DNA of 64,000 nt. Origin: Diploscapter coronatus (taxonomy: Eukaryota; Nematoda; Chromadorea; Rhabditida; Rhabditidae). Both the position numbers and the translations under genes were made by a program. Location: assembly GCA_964036155.1 (NCBI GenBank), contig OZ038422.1:32821201-32885200 (forward strand), given 5' to 3'. Every line of letters starts with the position of its first letter. The first letter of the stretch is position 1. This document shows positions 22,746 through 35,350 of this stretch, piece by piece. The notes beneath the pieces were generated by a model, which saw nothing but the letters and a program-made list of their open reading frames with translations, was not told the DNA's origin and searched no databases.

Positions 22746-25105
22746 TAATCGAAATATGTGATTACCTATTCGGGTGCAGCATGGATTAAGCGAAAATGTC
22801 CTGCAAGAGTATTTCGCTACATTATAAGCAATATGTTTCTTTTAAAGAAATTCAAAATGGGAAAGCTATATTCTTTTTAAAAATCTAAAAATTTTGGATG
22901 ATATGTTTAAAAGAGTCTGTAATTTTCGAAGATTCTAAGGAAGGAGTCGGGCTAAAGATTCGATAATTACAGAGACTTTCTTTTAGATATTTAAGTTAGT
23001 ATGTTGGTAAAATTTGTCCTTATACCTTATACGAATTTTTAATGAAAATTTCAAATCTCACGCTTTGATGGAGAATTTATATGCAAATCTGTTCAACCTT
23101 TTTAAGTACTCGAAATCAGGCTGTTCAGGGATGCCAAAAAGTACCGAAAATTGTATCTGTACCTTACTCGTTGGCATCCCTGAGACTGTTTGCGGCGCAA
23201 TAAAATGGTGCACCACGCCGCTAAAGCAAAATTTACTGTACCGTACCGCAAACAGTCTTGCTCGAAATTTTACACCCTTCAAATTATTTGGGAATGCTGA
23301 AATGTTGATAAATAGAAACATCCTACTTTATAGGTCGAGTGAAACCAGATTGAATGACATTAGTGTATATAAATTGGTTGAATTCCTTTGCAATAAATAG
23401 GTAGGTTACTAAGAATGTAATTAGCAATATTGTGAAAATCTTATAGATTCTCATTCCTAAACCTCAATAATTACTACAAAGAAGCGTGTGCCTTAAAATT
23501 TATCTTTCTAAACCAAACCAAGTACATTCAAAATTGATTTGGTAGAATGCACTAGGATTAGTCAAAAATGGTAAGCCTTACGTCATAGCTCACTTTTCTT
23601 GTTGCAGGTTTATGTTTGAAATGTCAAATATGTGGACTTACTCGTTTTCGGATTATCCCCATTACTTGTCATCTTTTCGCGAAAACTTCTGAAGGGTTTT
23701 TAAAAATGAATCGATAATATTTTCAATTTGTATCCGAAATATCCGTAGATAGAAATATGATACTGGAATTATTAGGCTGACGAATAAGTTCTGCCACAAG
23801 GTTTTGATTTTATTTCATTTATTCTAAAATACCTAAGTACTCTATTTCTAATCGAAATCTGGCCCTGTCACTCGCTTTTCTAGCCTCTCATTCGCTCTCT
23901 CACTTTCAAACGTTTTCTTGCTTATCTGCTAATTTTTTTTTCGAAAACTATTGAATAGGGGAAAGTTTTGACTGTTGCCGAATTGTATTTCTAAACTCGG
24001 CATCTTACCACTGCTACAATCGCTTTATTCTGTTCGCGCCGTCAAAAGATAGATACTTCAGGGAAAAGAGCAGCGAGAGAACGTTTGATGTTGAAAAATT
24101 GAATGAGAAGCTGGAGAAATAAAAGCCATGACCAGATTTCGGTGAAATTTTCAACCCCTATTTTAGTCCCGCCCACTTTTGGGGGCGGGACCTAAAAACC
24201 TAATTTCTGTGATTAGGGTCCATGGGTGTATCCACCATATAAGTTTGGTTCGGATCCGAGGCACTTTTGCAATTGTCCGGTCTTTGTTCGGGCTACTCAA
24301 AGAATGCATCTTAAGAAATATCTTCCATGAACTAAAATGATTCAAGAGTTTAATTTATTTTTTATCAATTAAGTATATTTTCGAATAAATACAGATTAAT
24401 TTTAATCGACTTGTAAGTTAATTGATAATTTTGTAGTTTTTTGCAAACATAATGAGTTTTTTCGTTACTGCAAAAATGAACCCAAACATTAAATCTTAAT
24501 TCAGGAAGTGTATATCACTGAGAGCAGCGTACCCACGAGGCACTCTGAAACGGTGCGCACCATTTCAGGGTGCTTTGTGAGTGCCTCGCGGGTGCGCTGC
24601 TCTCAGTGATGTGCGACTCTTTGTAACCATCCCGCCTATCTCTCGATTCTTGTTATTTCAACTCTTCTAAATGCCACATTTTCATATTTTTTCCGATCGT
24701 TTTTTATTCTTTGTTCCAGAAACAGTTCCGTGATGCATGTCGAAATCAAATTTGAGAAGGAAAGAAGCTAATACTTTTTCCGTTCTCTATTGCACAGCAA
24801 ACAAAGGAAAGGATGTCGGTTCCAGAAACAGTTCCGTGATGTGTATTGAAATCAAATTTGCGATGAGGGATCTTGTAAAATCTGGCAAAGGAAACTATCA
24901 GTGTGTCAAGCTATGTGAAAGTGTGGGAAAAGAAATCCTATCAGCCAAAATTCTACCCTAGCCATACACTATTTCGCATGTATTGAGGTCTTGATGTCGT
25001 GCGGTTTCCGAATAGCCTTTCTAAATCTTAATAACTGTTATAAGAAAGTGTATGCCTTAAAATTTATCTTTCTGAGAAAATTCTATTTTAGCGATGTAAA
25101 TTCAG

Positions 25106-25234
25106 GGTCAAGGATGGGCACACAATGGTTGGCTAACAAGCCATCGATGGAATAATGGCGGAGACTTCATGATACACGCTTGGAAAGACAAACAATTGAC
25201 TAAATACGGGAAAGATCTTCCGCTAAAGCAATGA
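25106..25234 (+). pseudogene. DUF273 glycosyltransferase-like C-terminal exon remnant
   Basis: After a TTCAG acceptor (25101-25105) the frame reads GQGWAHNGWLTSHRW, then GDFMIHAWKDK, and stops at 25232-25234. The G-W-L-T...W...DFM.H.WK pattern is that of the C-terminus of nematode DUF273 proteins, which are predicted lumenal glycosyltransferase-like enzymes. Upstream exons are absent: the IR1 arm ends only 30 bp away, inside what would be the preceding intron. It looks like a gene cut by the duplication breakpoint. Confidence 0.6.
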
Positions 25235-26319
25235 TATTTTTCAAGAAATTTGAAATAGAACGTAGGGAAAAATTAGAGATCCTCTATAATTCACAAGTTC
25301 GGCATGAGCACCATTTATAAAACAGTATTTTTTCCTTTTCTTTACACTTCAGCTTATGTCGTGATGAATTTTACAAATAGTGGTATTCGATATTTTGTGA
25401 ATTATATTGAAATTTACAATTTGGAATATCATTCAAAAAGACGCTGAGATGGTTTAACCCACTTGCTGGACCGATAAATTTAGCCCAGTGCAATCCACAG
25501 TAAATCTGAAAAAAATATATTTTTCATAGATATTCTTCCAGAAATTCTACCTGGAATTACGGCCCAAATTTGTTCACTACGAAGGAAGAAATCGATTTAA
25601 TTTAAATTGAAAGAACTCTGAAAGTTTCACAACATCTAATAAAGATATATTACTCCAAAAATATGGCATAATAATCCATTTTTATCCAAATAAATTGTTG
25701 CATAGTGTTTTATAATGATCGTGTGAAGCTAGAAAATGTTTATTTACTGACTAGCATTGCTGCGATAAATCTAAAAGCAAGGCAATGTCAAATTCCACGA
25801 GGTAAATAAAATTGCACTGAACTTGCAAAACAATCTCGCGCAAACATTTATTTTCATTCCAAAATTTTGAAACAATTTGATGGAAAATTCCATGGACAAA
25901 TAGAGCAAATACAGATGCAGTTTAAGCATAAAGTCATCGAAATCTACACATTTCAAGCAAACAGAATCAAATATGAGTGCGCATAATTTATGGCCATTCT
26001 AAATGACAATCTGGAAATGTCGTAGCATCGTGAAATATGAAATTGGGTAAGAAAATAATCTCTATCCTGCCTTAGCATAGCCTATACTATCCCGATTTTT
26101 GATGCCACGATATTGCAACATTTTCAAATTTTCACCTGAATTACCATAAGTAGGGAGCATAAGGTGATCTCGTAAACTACCTTCACAAATATTTTTTAAT
26201 TATTACTCTCAAAATGCATAAATAGCGTTTATTTGTATATTAGTGGGATGAATATTGACGAATGTGATCAAAATACCTTAATACAATCCCCGATCTGATG
26301 TTGGTGTTTACATTTTCGT
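25235..26319. other. Gene-free stretch
   Basis: AT-rich. No exon chain or clear repeat was recognised apart from short frames of about 60 codons without family features. Confidence 0.4.
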
Positions 26320-26635
26320 TGTTCTATCCCTCAGACTAGTTGACTTTCTATTTCCCAAATTATTGCGAGTTTTACATGAGCGAACAAATGTTCTTCGTCA
26401 TAGAAATTGGGACGAAATGTGGCAATAAGAAAAAAAACCGTATCTATTTGCACGAAAGAGAGGATGATCAAAGTCTTGATTTCCTGGTTTAGAAGCCAAT
26501 TTTTTTCTCATGTACTATCCCTATTTCGTCCTCTTCAGTTAGGCTCTACAAATAATTCAAACCCATAGAGAACGAGTTTTAGCCTAGCGAAAATTTCCTG
26601 TCTAAATTAGGGACAATACCCATCTAAATTGGCTA
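26320..26635 (+). repeat. Interspersed repeat family D, copy 2
   Basis: Direct match to 34935-35265 and inverted match to 11318-11650. It is followed at 26690-27060 by DNA related to 3092-3320 and at 27180-27300 by a fragment of the foldback family. Confidence 0.75.
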
Positions 26636-27304
26636 ATTTAAAATACTCAGATTTATGACACGCTCTTCGTAAAAATCGATGTTTTTATAAAGGAGGGTGA
26701 TACCCAAGAAGTCGACCCTCAAATTTCGAGCTGATACTTTGTCCCTGGAGGTTTTCGACTACGCTGACGACGAACATGACAGTTAAAACCCGATCCGATC
26801 ATTTGTTCTGCCTGTTCCGAAAGGTACGCACCCGGTTGCCCTGGAAAATTCTATTTTCATTATTCTGCATGGAAAAAACTCAACCCTTGTATCAAAATGC
26901 TCGAAGAGACCAGCTGAACACGACTCTGAAAAGATCTCGTCGAAATGACACCGAATAAGGAAGTTATGATGAGCATAGTGGAACACGTGGAAAATGTCAT
27001 TGATTTTTCGTTTCTTTTAATTTTTAATTTTTTAAAGTGCCAGATTCCGTGAGTCATTTATACTAGGAAGTGGCCCAGGTCTTCTAGTTTCTGAAACATT
27101 TCACCGTTTTCCTATAGACTGCCCGCTAGCGGAGAAATGCCACTTCTTCGAAGAGTTGTCATGACTCGCTTTTGTCTAATTTGATTTCAAAAATTCATAT
27201 CTCCAATAATTCTAGACTAAATTTGGTAGTTCTTTTTTAGTCGGCTCCTATGGATATCTAGTTCATCAGACATCAAAAGATAATTTTTATGAAAAATAAA
27301 CCAA

Positions 27305-28461
27305 ACCGTGGGAGTCAGCGTGAAAAACTGAGCAATATATGTGAAAATCATCTCGATTTGAGGGTCCCTGTTTATACCCCTTTGTCATTAAGACTTGGAT
27401 TTTTGCTGACATTCACTCTTAAGTTGCTATTTTTCCAAATACACTCGAAATCCATGTACTAAATTTTTATAGTTGTTGATTTCAGAGCGACAAATGGACC
27501 AGGCTTAGTGCCACGTACTTCAGGGTCGCGTGCAATTAGTTTAGTCAGATTCTCACAGTGAAAATGTCGTGTTTTACCATCCTATTAAGTTCAATATGGT
27601 TCTAAATTATACATAAGAACGTTATAAGTAAGAAATTTTAAACATTGATTTCTTTCTAATAATCAGTTGTAGATGCTGCTGTATTACCGTTGTGAAGGCA
27701 TACAATAAGGTTTTATTCAAGAACGAAAAATTCGAAAATGGAATTGAACAAGAGATCTATTAGTTTTACCTAGTCATAATTTATACAATTTTTACAAATC
27801 CTACATATAGGTATTTATAATTAGTTGACATATTGGAATTTATTTTTCTATTCGTTATTTTCTGTTCATAATTTCTCAAAATATCACGTAATAAAGATAA
27901 AATTATTTGTTCTTAAATTAATATTAAAAGTTCGATGGCGATTTACGAGTGAAACTTTATTCACATTTGGATAACCGCCGAATTTGATTTGAGTTCACTC
28001 TTACAAAGTAATCCTCATTAATTTTTTGTTAAAATATTAGTAAAGACGTTGTAAATAAACGTTTTGTCTGTCGACCCATTTTCCTATTTTCGTAATGAAA
28101 GTTCGCAAATTTAGGATTTTAAAATCATGCTATGGCATAGTTTATGTTGAAAACTAAACGTTATCCGACTTTGGGTGCATATGTCTCAAAAATATGAACA
28201 TCTCTCATGACAGCGTGGCATTTAGTTCAAAATTTCAGAACAAACGTCTGTCTAAACAACTCCTGAAGAATGACATAAACTGGAAACAAATATTCGGAAC
28301 GATTTACGTGGAATTAGAGGAAAAAATCGAATAGTTATTGAATTTCCGCAAGACAAATAAAATTGGTACATGGGAACTGAGGACATGTCCCAAGTGCATC
28401 TGTTTTACCTCTAATTTTTTATTTAAAAATTTTCATTTCTACGAATTTTCGTTCTAATCAA
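27305..28461 (-). repeat. Right arm of inverted repeat IR2
   Basis: Reverse complement of 12269-13420. It ends near TTCTAATCAAG at 28461, about 530 bp before the start of the STELLO-like gene. No gene was recognised inside. Confidence 0.8.
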
Positions 28462-28988
28462 GAAAGCAGTCGGCATATTTCAGTCAGGTTTGTAACAAAA
28501 GATAGAATCATGTTGCTTGCATAATCCAGGCATTAAACTGCACAAAATTCATTTTTATGCATGCAGTATGCTGTAGGATTACAAATCGAATTTGCTTAAA
28601 AATTAGAATGTATTTTTGTTATATTCACGCATTGTTTCTCCACTCAGTGGCTCACAAAAATTCAAAACAATGCATTATTCGAATTTGTCTCGCAAGGCTA
28701 ATTTTATAATGCAATCTGGGTGAACCTGGAAGACTACTCCTACCCAATTTCATTTCAAAATATGGGACATTTCATTAGAACTTGTACACTAATACATATA
28801 AATGAGCGTAAAATGTACAAAATCATGCAATGTTCCAAACTTTAGTTAGCCATTGTATGCCTTGTTCAAAGAAGGCAACTTCAATGACAGATTTCAAATT
28901 CAGGTGATCGCATAATGTCTCCACACCAGAAGTATTCACCTTTGCCCACTCCACAAAAGTTACAATTCGATAAAAAATCAATTTTAAC

Positions 28989-31900
28989 ATGGCAGATTTT
29001 ATTCTTACCGTTGAGTAAGTTTTTGATGAGTAACGTTGTTAACGTAAATTTGAAGATAGTGATTAATGAAAATTAATGGATGAAATTTAATTATTCAAAA
29101 TTCGATAAGGTAAAATTTTAAACTTGAAGAAAATATCGAGAAAAAAACAGCGTGCATAACTTTTCAAAATAAAACATACCTCATCAGATTCTTCAAGTCA
29201 TAGGATATTGGTGAAATCATCAAGCTGCAACAGTTTCGTTATTACATTCTAAATATGAGATTAAAAATAAGAATACATCAGCTTAATTTAACGATGATTA
29301 TAATTTGTAATCCACTAACATATTTTCAGGTATATTCTACAGTTTTATTCGCAAAGCATTGAACAATTGCATATTCTTAACGATTGCTACAATTGTTGGA
29401 ATTAATTTAATAATCATAAATTACGGTAACAATGAAAAGTATGTGATGCAATTTCACGATTCAACTCTTGAATCATCATCGCATATAATTTAGCGAAGAT
29501 TATGATAAAATTCGAGATTCGATAAGAATGAATATGCCTAAAATTGAAACAAGCAAGTGGATAGTTCTGACAACAGTCAATCAACCCACGAAAGATGTCA
29601 AGGTTGCTTTTCTCAATAGAAATTCATTTAATTTAAGCTTCAGTACCTTGCATCGTTAACTGGATGGAATTTGGTTGTAGTAGCTGATTTGAAAACTCCG
29701 AAAAATTGGACATGGGAGGGAGTTCATTTTCTATCAGTCGAAGTTCAGGAAGAAATGAGCAAAGGTGTTGTTGATATTTTTGGTCAACTATATTTCGAAT
29801 TTAGCACTGAACCTTGTTCGAAAATTGCCCTACAAATCGTATACTCGAAAAATGATCGGCTATTTGTATGCGATTTCCCACGGAGCTGAGTGGATTTATG
29901 ACACAGACGATGATAATCGACCCATTTTTGGAGGACTCGATACCTTTGATTTCGCAGATGAATTAAGTGGAGTTAGATTCGAGAGAAACCAAAATGATCC
30001 TTTAATGTATGAACCAGAAAATAATTGTCATAAAATGTCTTTCAGAAATCGACTGTTCAATCCATATTTATTCTATGGAAGACCTGACATGTGGCCGAGA
30101 GGATTTCCGCTGGAGTATTTCAGTGTAAGAATTATGAGAATTTTTAGAGCACAAGAATATCTTCAGCAGCACAACCACACTGATGCCAATTTCCGATTAT
30201 GTGAAGTACAAAAGAGGGCTGCAGTTCAGCAAGGACTCGTTGATATGGATCCTGATGTCGATGCCATTTTCAGGTAAATTATTTCAATGAATTTGATCAA
30301 TTTAAAATACTCAGATTACTACATGCAAATCCAACCAAAGTTTCATCAGAGCATTTCAATCGACATGCACCTCCCATAATTTTGGGCCAGAAAATGTATT
30401 CGCCTTGGAATTCACAGAATACTCTCTTCCACAGAAATGCATTCTTCACCATGTTCCTGCCTACTACTGTTTCTTTCAGGTAAAAGAATATAATTTTAAT
30501 TTAAATAAGAATATGAATTTAGAACAACCGATATTTGGCGATCGTACTTTTCGCAGAAATTATTGCATCTCATCGATGAATATGTTGCATTTTACCCTGT
30601 GAATGCAGTTCAAATCAGAAATGCTCACAACTATCTGAAGGATTTTGAAGATGAACAGTACAATTCATTTTTCTTCAAAAATATTTGCCATAATTCAGGG
30701 AAGTTTATCTCAAGTCAGGGGAATTATTGAAGTTTCTTGATGAGTGGAAGTGCAGTCAAGAGTCTACAGCGAATTGTGCGATTGAATTGGCTAAACAATT
30801 TGGGTAACCTTTGTGATAATATTTCTTTTAATTCGAACCTCAGAAAAATGAAATTCTGGCAGGAAGGCGATGTTGATTTGGTCAAAGAATGGATTCATGA
30901 TCTGATTCAGATTGGGTACTTTGTATTTTTATGTTTTATAATGGCTATTCAAATTTAGATACGCATTTCCTCCCTTAGCTAAGCCTTCGAATTATGAATT
31001 GCCTCGGTTGGAAAATACTACGGATGTGAACTGTCGTCGAATGTTCTTGCAAGTATTCAATGAAAAAACAACTGCAGATAATCAGACAGTAAACTCTTGA
31101 ATTTCATTTTACACTTCAAATACGCTTCCAGGATGACACTCGATCAATCCAGAAGATGGAAAATTTTCAAGATTTTGTAGAGCTGTGCGATAAAACTAAT
31201 GTTACTGGTAAAATTTACATGCAATTGATGGGTCATATCCTAATTTCAGATCTCAATTATAAAATTTTTTCGCATAGGACTTTAGCCGAACAACATTCTA
31301 ATATAGCTCAATTGAATAAGATTCTAGAAACGGTAATTGCAACTTAGGGTAATTATCGGGGATGTGTGAAAATTTTCGGAGAACGATTTTCTCTTTCTCA
31401 GCTCCACGCCCTCTTTCCTTTCTTTCTCTCTTTTTCTCGCATCCTCAATTTCCGTTCCCTTTCGTTTTAAAACGAAAATTAAGTGAGCAATAACGGAAAG
31501 GATGCATGGATTAAAGAGAGAAAATCTTTCTCCGAAAATTTCTGCACATCCCTGGTAGTTATTTCGTCGAATAAACAATTTAGTCTTTTCAGGCATTAAT
31601 AATCATATGCAATCATCCTATAAGACTTGAATATGGATATTCGTACGTTCAAAGGTTGTACACGCCATACTTTGGAGTGGTAATATTCTGTGGAAGCTGG
31701 TATCCTGAAAAGCAAGATTTTAGTAATGATTATGATTGTCAGCAGTTTTAAACATAGTTGAAATTTAGATCATTCAAATAAACCACCGTTACAATATCCT
31801 TTCAATTACATCCATATCAATCCCAGGGAAATGAACAGAGGATACAATGGTTACATCTGCATGTTAAAGGCATACGAATTGGGTCTACGCAATGTCAAAG

Positions 31901-33200
31901 GTAAGCTAATTTAAAAAAAGAAGAATATTTTTCGAATTAGGCTATTTCGCGGTTGCCGACGACGCGATATTGAATTTCTGGCAACCAATTAATCTCGACA
32001 TGGTATTTCACCAGTGGGGCACTAAAAATGCTATATTTGGTTCAGGACCTTGGTGGGCAAGAGTAGTTGGTAAACTTATTCGTTAGTCTATACAACCTTA
32101 ACAAAACACCATTTAAGGCGTACCAGCGATGAAAAATGCGATAAACATGGTAAAAGATAAACGAAATTGCAGCAAGACTTGCCAGAACACCGTCGAAGAA
32201 TATCGACAAAGGGTAATGCTTTCAATATTTTTCGGTCATTTCAATTGTCAACCTGATTTAGCTGCTGAATAGAAAAATCATCAATGAGAGCGAAACAGCC
32301 GTCACTGAAATGGAGAAATTTCTAAACTGGACTGTTAGCGATGTGTGAGTAGATGACGGAAATTTAATTATAATAATGCTATTTGGTGATTAATTTAGCT
32401 ATTACATTCCAACGCAAGAAATGCCATTTTTCACTGGTCTCATGAAGATATTCCACAAAAGTGAACTATTTGTTGAAATTGCCTTCTACAAATATCTAAG
32501 GGCTACTAAACATCAAACGTAGGTTTCATATCGCTGAACATTGGTTAATTTCGGTTTAACGAACAAAACTAATTACGACTAGTTGTACATATTTTCGAAA
32601 GTTTATGAATTGTAGGAACTATCATTTTTAAACAGTAAAAAAAATGACAAATGTGACAATAATCATATTTTGACAGCTAGTTTGTGTTATTTCACTTCAT
32701 TGTTGCCCTCATTAACGATCTGATTTTCGTGACCGACATATTTAATCAGCATGTCAATGAGATTCTAAATTTCTAGAAGCGTATAATTTTACCTCTACTA
32801 TCTTATAAATTTAATTCAATTTCAAAGGGAAGAACCATAGGGAAGAGAGGGATACGGATAAGCGCACCCTAATTTTTTATTGAAAATGCTCCTAAAATGG
32901 TGTATACGCATTAACTTCAGAGCTATAAATCCATGGAAAGTTTCGCCGAATGGAGGCAACGAGCGTAGACTGGCTCTGTCCAACGATTACAATGAAAATA
33001 TTCCGTTTTTTCACGCGATAAAATTCAGCCAGATTACCTATTACCCGGATGAGCGATATAGGTAAGTTAGCTGTTTTTATCACGCATATTTTATGGCTTC
33101 AATTTATCATAGGTACTGTAGCACAGTTATAAAAGCTTACCACAAGGTATTATTCTTGAATGCCAGTTTTACGAGTGGAATTGATAAGGAGATCTATTAG
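28989..33200 (+). CDS. STELLO-like (DUF288) glycosyltransferase-type protein
   Basis: Twenty exons: 28989-29014, 29343-29438, 29494-29602, 29644-29764, 29805-30273, 30315-30479, 30523-30657, 30699-30803, 30844-30915, 30959-31088, 31132-31207, 31250-31332, 31593-31722, 31769-31900, 31941-32069, 32118-32212, 32261-32344, 32399-32518, 32921-33061 and 33113-33200, about 834 residues. A type II anchor spans residues 18-34. DUF288 marks are KWIVLTTVNQP, VVVADLKTP (88-96), the block ending DTDDDN (150-155, a DxD-like metal/nucleotide-sugar site), VQQGLVDMDPDVDAIF and YSPWNSQNTLFH. The second half has YNGYICMLKAYE and FAVADDA (619-625). Plant STELLO proteins are Golgi-resident; the nematode activity is unknown. 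The 26-nt first exon is tentative (GTAAGT donor, phase fits). A poly(A) signal follows at 33205-33210. Confidence 0.87.
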
Positions 33201-33210
33201 ATATAATAAA

Positions 33211-33579
33211 TAGAATGCCGACAGATTTTATGGGTATTATGAGCATTGTCATTTATGTAGCAATTTTTTTTTTCGAAATATTTGTTGTTCCGGGTTTTAT
33301 CTTTTCCCAAAGTATTATTTACCGTGTAAATAAAGATAACTTAATCATAGATGAAGTATTTGCATTCATAGCTAGAGCTGCGTGAAATAATTCTACTTGG
33401 TAAGCACAGGTGTATCATATTCGTCTAAAAAAATCCCTCAGCTGTTGCACACAACAACAGTCTGTCATCGGGACGGGCTACTAGTCCTGTGTGTGGCTAG
33501 GATAGGCCGACTGTTCTATTACAGAGGGTAGCCGACCCCCCACCTAGTGGGGAATAATAAGGCTAGGAAATTTTTTTTA
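33211..33579. other. Gene-free stretch with a GC-richer structured patch
   Basis: Between about 33440 and 33575, AT-rich DNA gives way to a GC-richer segment with short hairpins (CCCC-ACCTAGT-GGGG; GGGT-AGCCG-ACCC). It ends in a run of eight T. A small RNA gene is possible but no known class was recognised. Confidence 0.3.
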
Positions 33580-34650
33580 TCTACTTAGTAAGTTAGATTA
33601 AGAACAAATGTTCTGAGGATATTATTGTATATCTTCATTATTTTCATTATTTAAGCATTGTCTTAAATGTTTTATTATATTTAAAATATGATCAATAATA
33701 TGTCACATATGCTTATAATTTCTAATAGAAGAAATATGGCAACCAGTATTTGATGGCACGCTTTTAGTATATCATGGTATGCCTTCCATTAAAATACGGC
33801 AAGATTTCTATCAATTAATAGAATGATTTTTCTATCTGAAAATATAGTTTCTCAAATCTTCTCATGTTATCCACCGTTGAGTAGATTTAGATGCACAAGA
33901 ACTCAAAGAATTTTTTTTCGAAATAATGTGAAAAACACGGCTATTACAAATGTAATGAAATGGTAAAAATAATGAGGTCTATTTTTTCGACGATGTTTGG
34001 CTTTACCTTCACTCTCGTCTATAGTTCCGTCATATCGAAATTTCCGAAAGAAAAACAAAAAATGGAAAATAAAACAGAGATAATGTGAAAAAGTCACGTT
34101 GGCGAAGAAAATAATCGTGCCGTATGTTAATAGAGCGCGTGCTATAACTTACTGGAAATATCGTACCGTGTTTTACGAACTGCCACGAAGTATTGAATTC
34201 AAAATCGAAGAATTGGGATTTTTCGTCGAATTCGTTGAAACCTTTTTGAATTTAACATTTTCGATCTTGTCCTGTATGTTTACACAGCTTGCGATAAAAA
34301 TTCACTTTCAGTATTTCAAATAATCGTTTTTAGTGGGCTTGTAAACAAGGAAGAGATGAAACTTTCTGTGTTTTGATTGATTTCCAATTCCGAAATCCGG
34401 CATTTCCTGTGTTTTGAGTAAATTCCGATTCCTAAAAATTAGGGCCTACTTCCGATTTTTCAAATTTAAATTTCGTCTCGTCTCTGCTTGCGAGAATTTT
34501 AACTTATTCTTTTTCCCATTTTCGAAAGTTCATTTTTTAAAAATATTTTGCAACAATCTTTCTGCCCAATTATTCAAAGTATTTCGTAGAGGAATTTCTG
34601 AGGCGTGACAGATGCTATTTTTACACACGAGAGATAGTAGAGTATCTCTT
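33580..34650 (+). repeat. Left arm of inverted repeat IR3
   Basis: Matches 45567-46490 in reverse complement, from CTACTTAGTAAGTTAGATT to AGAGTATCTCTT. The 74-codon frame at 34099-34323 also appears at 45718-45972 with few changes, but it has no recognisable domain. The left arm carries a 159-bp segment (34342-34500) missing from the right arm and flanked by GCTTG. Confidence 0.85.
34342..34500. other. 159-bp insertion (or right-arm deletion) between GCTTG repeats
   Basis: The right arm reads directly from GTGGGCTTG to CGAGAATTTT; the left arm has 159 bp between, ending in a second GCTTG. The segment contains two related units with CTGTGTTTTGA and AATTCCGA. Insertion with a 5-bp duplication and deletion by slippage fit equally. 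Confidence 0.55.
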
Positions 34651-34840
34651 GAGACGCATTCTTTGAATAACCCGAACAAAATATAAAGGGCGACCGGACA
34701 ACTGCAAAAGTGTCTCGGATCCGAACCAAGCTTATATGGTGGATACATCCATGGACCCTAATCACAGAAATTAGGTTTTTAGGTCCCGCCCCCAAAAGTG
34801 GACGGGGCTAGGTGGGGGTCAAAGTTCATGATTTTTGCGA
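34649..34840 (+). repeat. Interspersed repeat family C, copy 5
   Basis: Direct match to 763-935, including the GTCCCGCCCCCAAAAGTGG block. It abuts the IR3 left arm. Confidence 0.75.
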
Positions 34841-34934
34841 TTTGACACTCGTCAGGGGGTACAAAGAAAACTTTTTTGCTATAAAAGATTTTTAAAAAAT
34901 CTCTAGCCGATACGGTAATGAATCCGGGATCGTC

Positions 34935-35265
34935 CTGAAACAAAATTTGTTCTATCCCTCAAATTAGTTGATTTACTATTTCCCAAATTATTGAGAATTT
35001 TACATGAGCGAACAAATGTTCTTCGTCATAGAAATTGGGACGAAATGTGGCAATAAGAAAAAAACCGTATCTATTTGCACGAAAGAGAGGATGATCAAAG
35101 TCTTGATTTCCTGGTTTGGAAGCCAATTTTTTTCTCATGTACTATCCCTATTTCGTCCTCTTCAGTTAGGCTCTACAAATAATTCAAACCCATAGAGAAC
35201 GAAATTTGGCCTAATGCATTATTGCCTGCCTAAATCAGGCACAATATCCATCTAAATTAATAATT
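34935..35265 (+). repeat. Interspersed repeat family D, copy 3
   Basis: Direct match to 26320-26635. It is followed by a short TA microsatellite (about 35274-35291). Confidence 0.75.
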
Positions 35266-35350
35266 TAAAACTAATATATATATATATATAATTATCTATT
35301 TATCACTATTCCTAAAATCAAATCAGTCCAGCTCAAATATTTCATATGTA

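Larger units (their letters stand above)
19660..25076 (-). repeat. Right arm of the large inverted duplication (IR1)
   Basis: Reverse complement of 1-5525. It carries the second GT11-like gene, the paired 56-codon frame, and copies of the hairpin elements at 468-562, 1830-1962 and 2695-2784. It lacks the 2888-2994 and 5324-5382 insertions. It has a 26-bp extra segment (22936-22961) bounded by AAGATTC direct repeats. Confidence 0.9.

Noticed and set aside
34099..34323. 74-codon frame repeated at 45718-45972
   Set aside because: Conserved only because both lie in IR3 arms; no domain and a different C-terminus in each arm.
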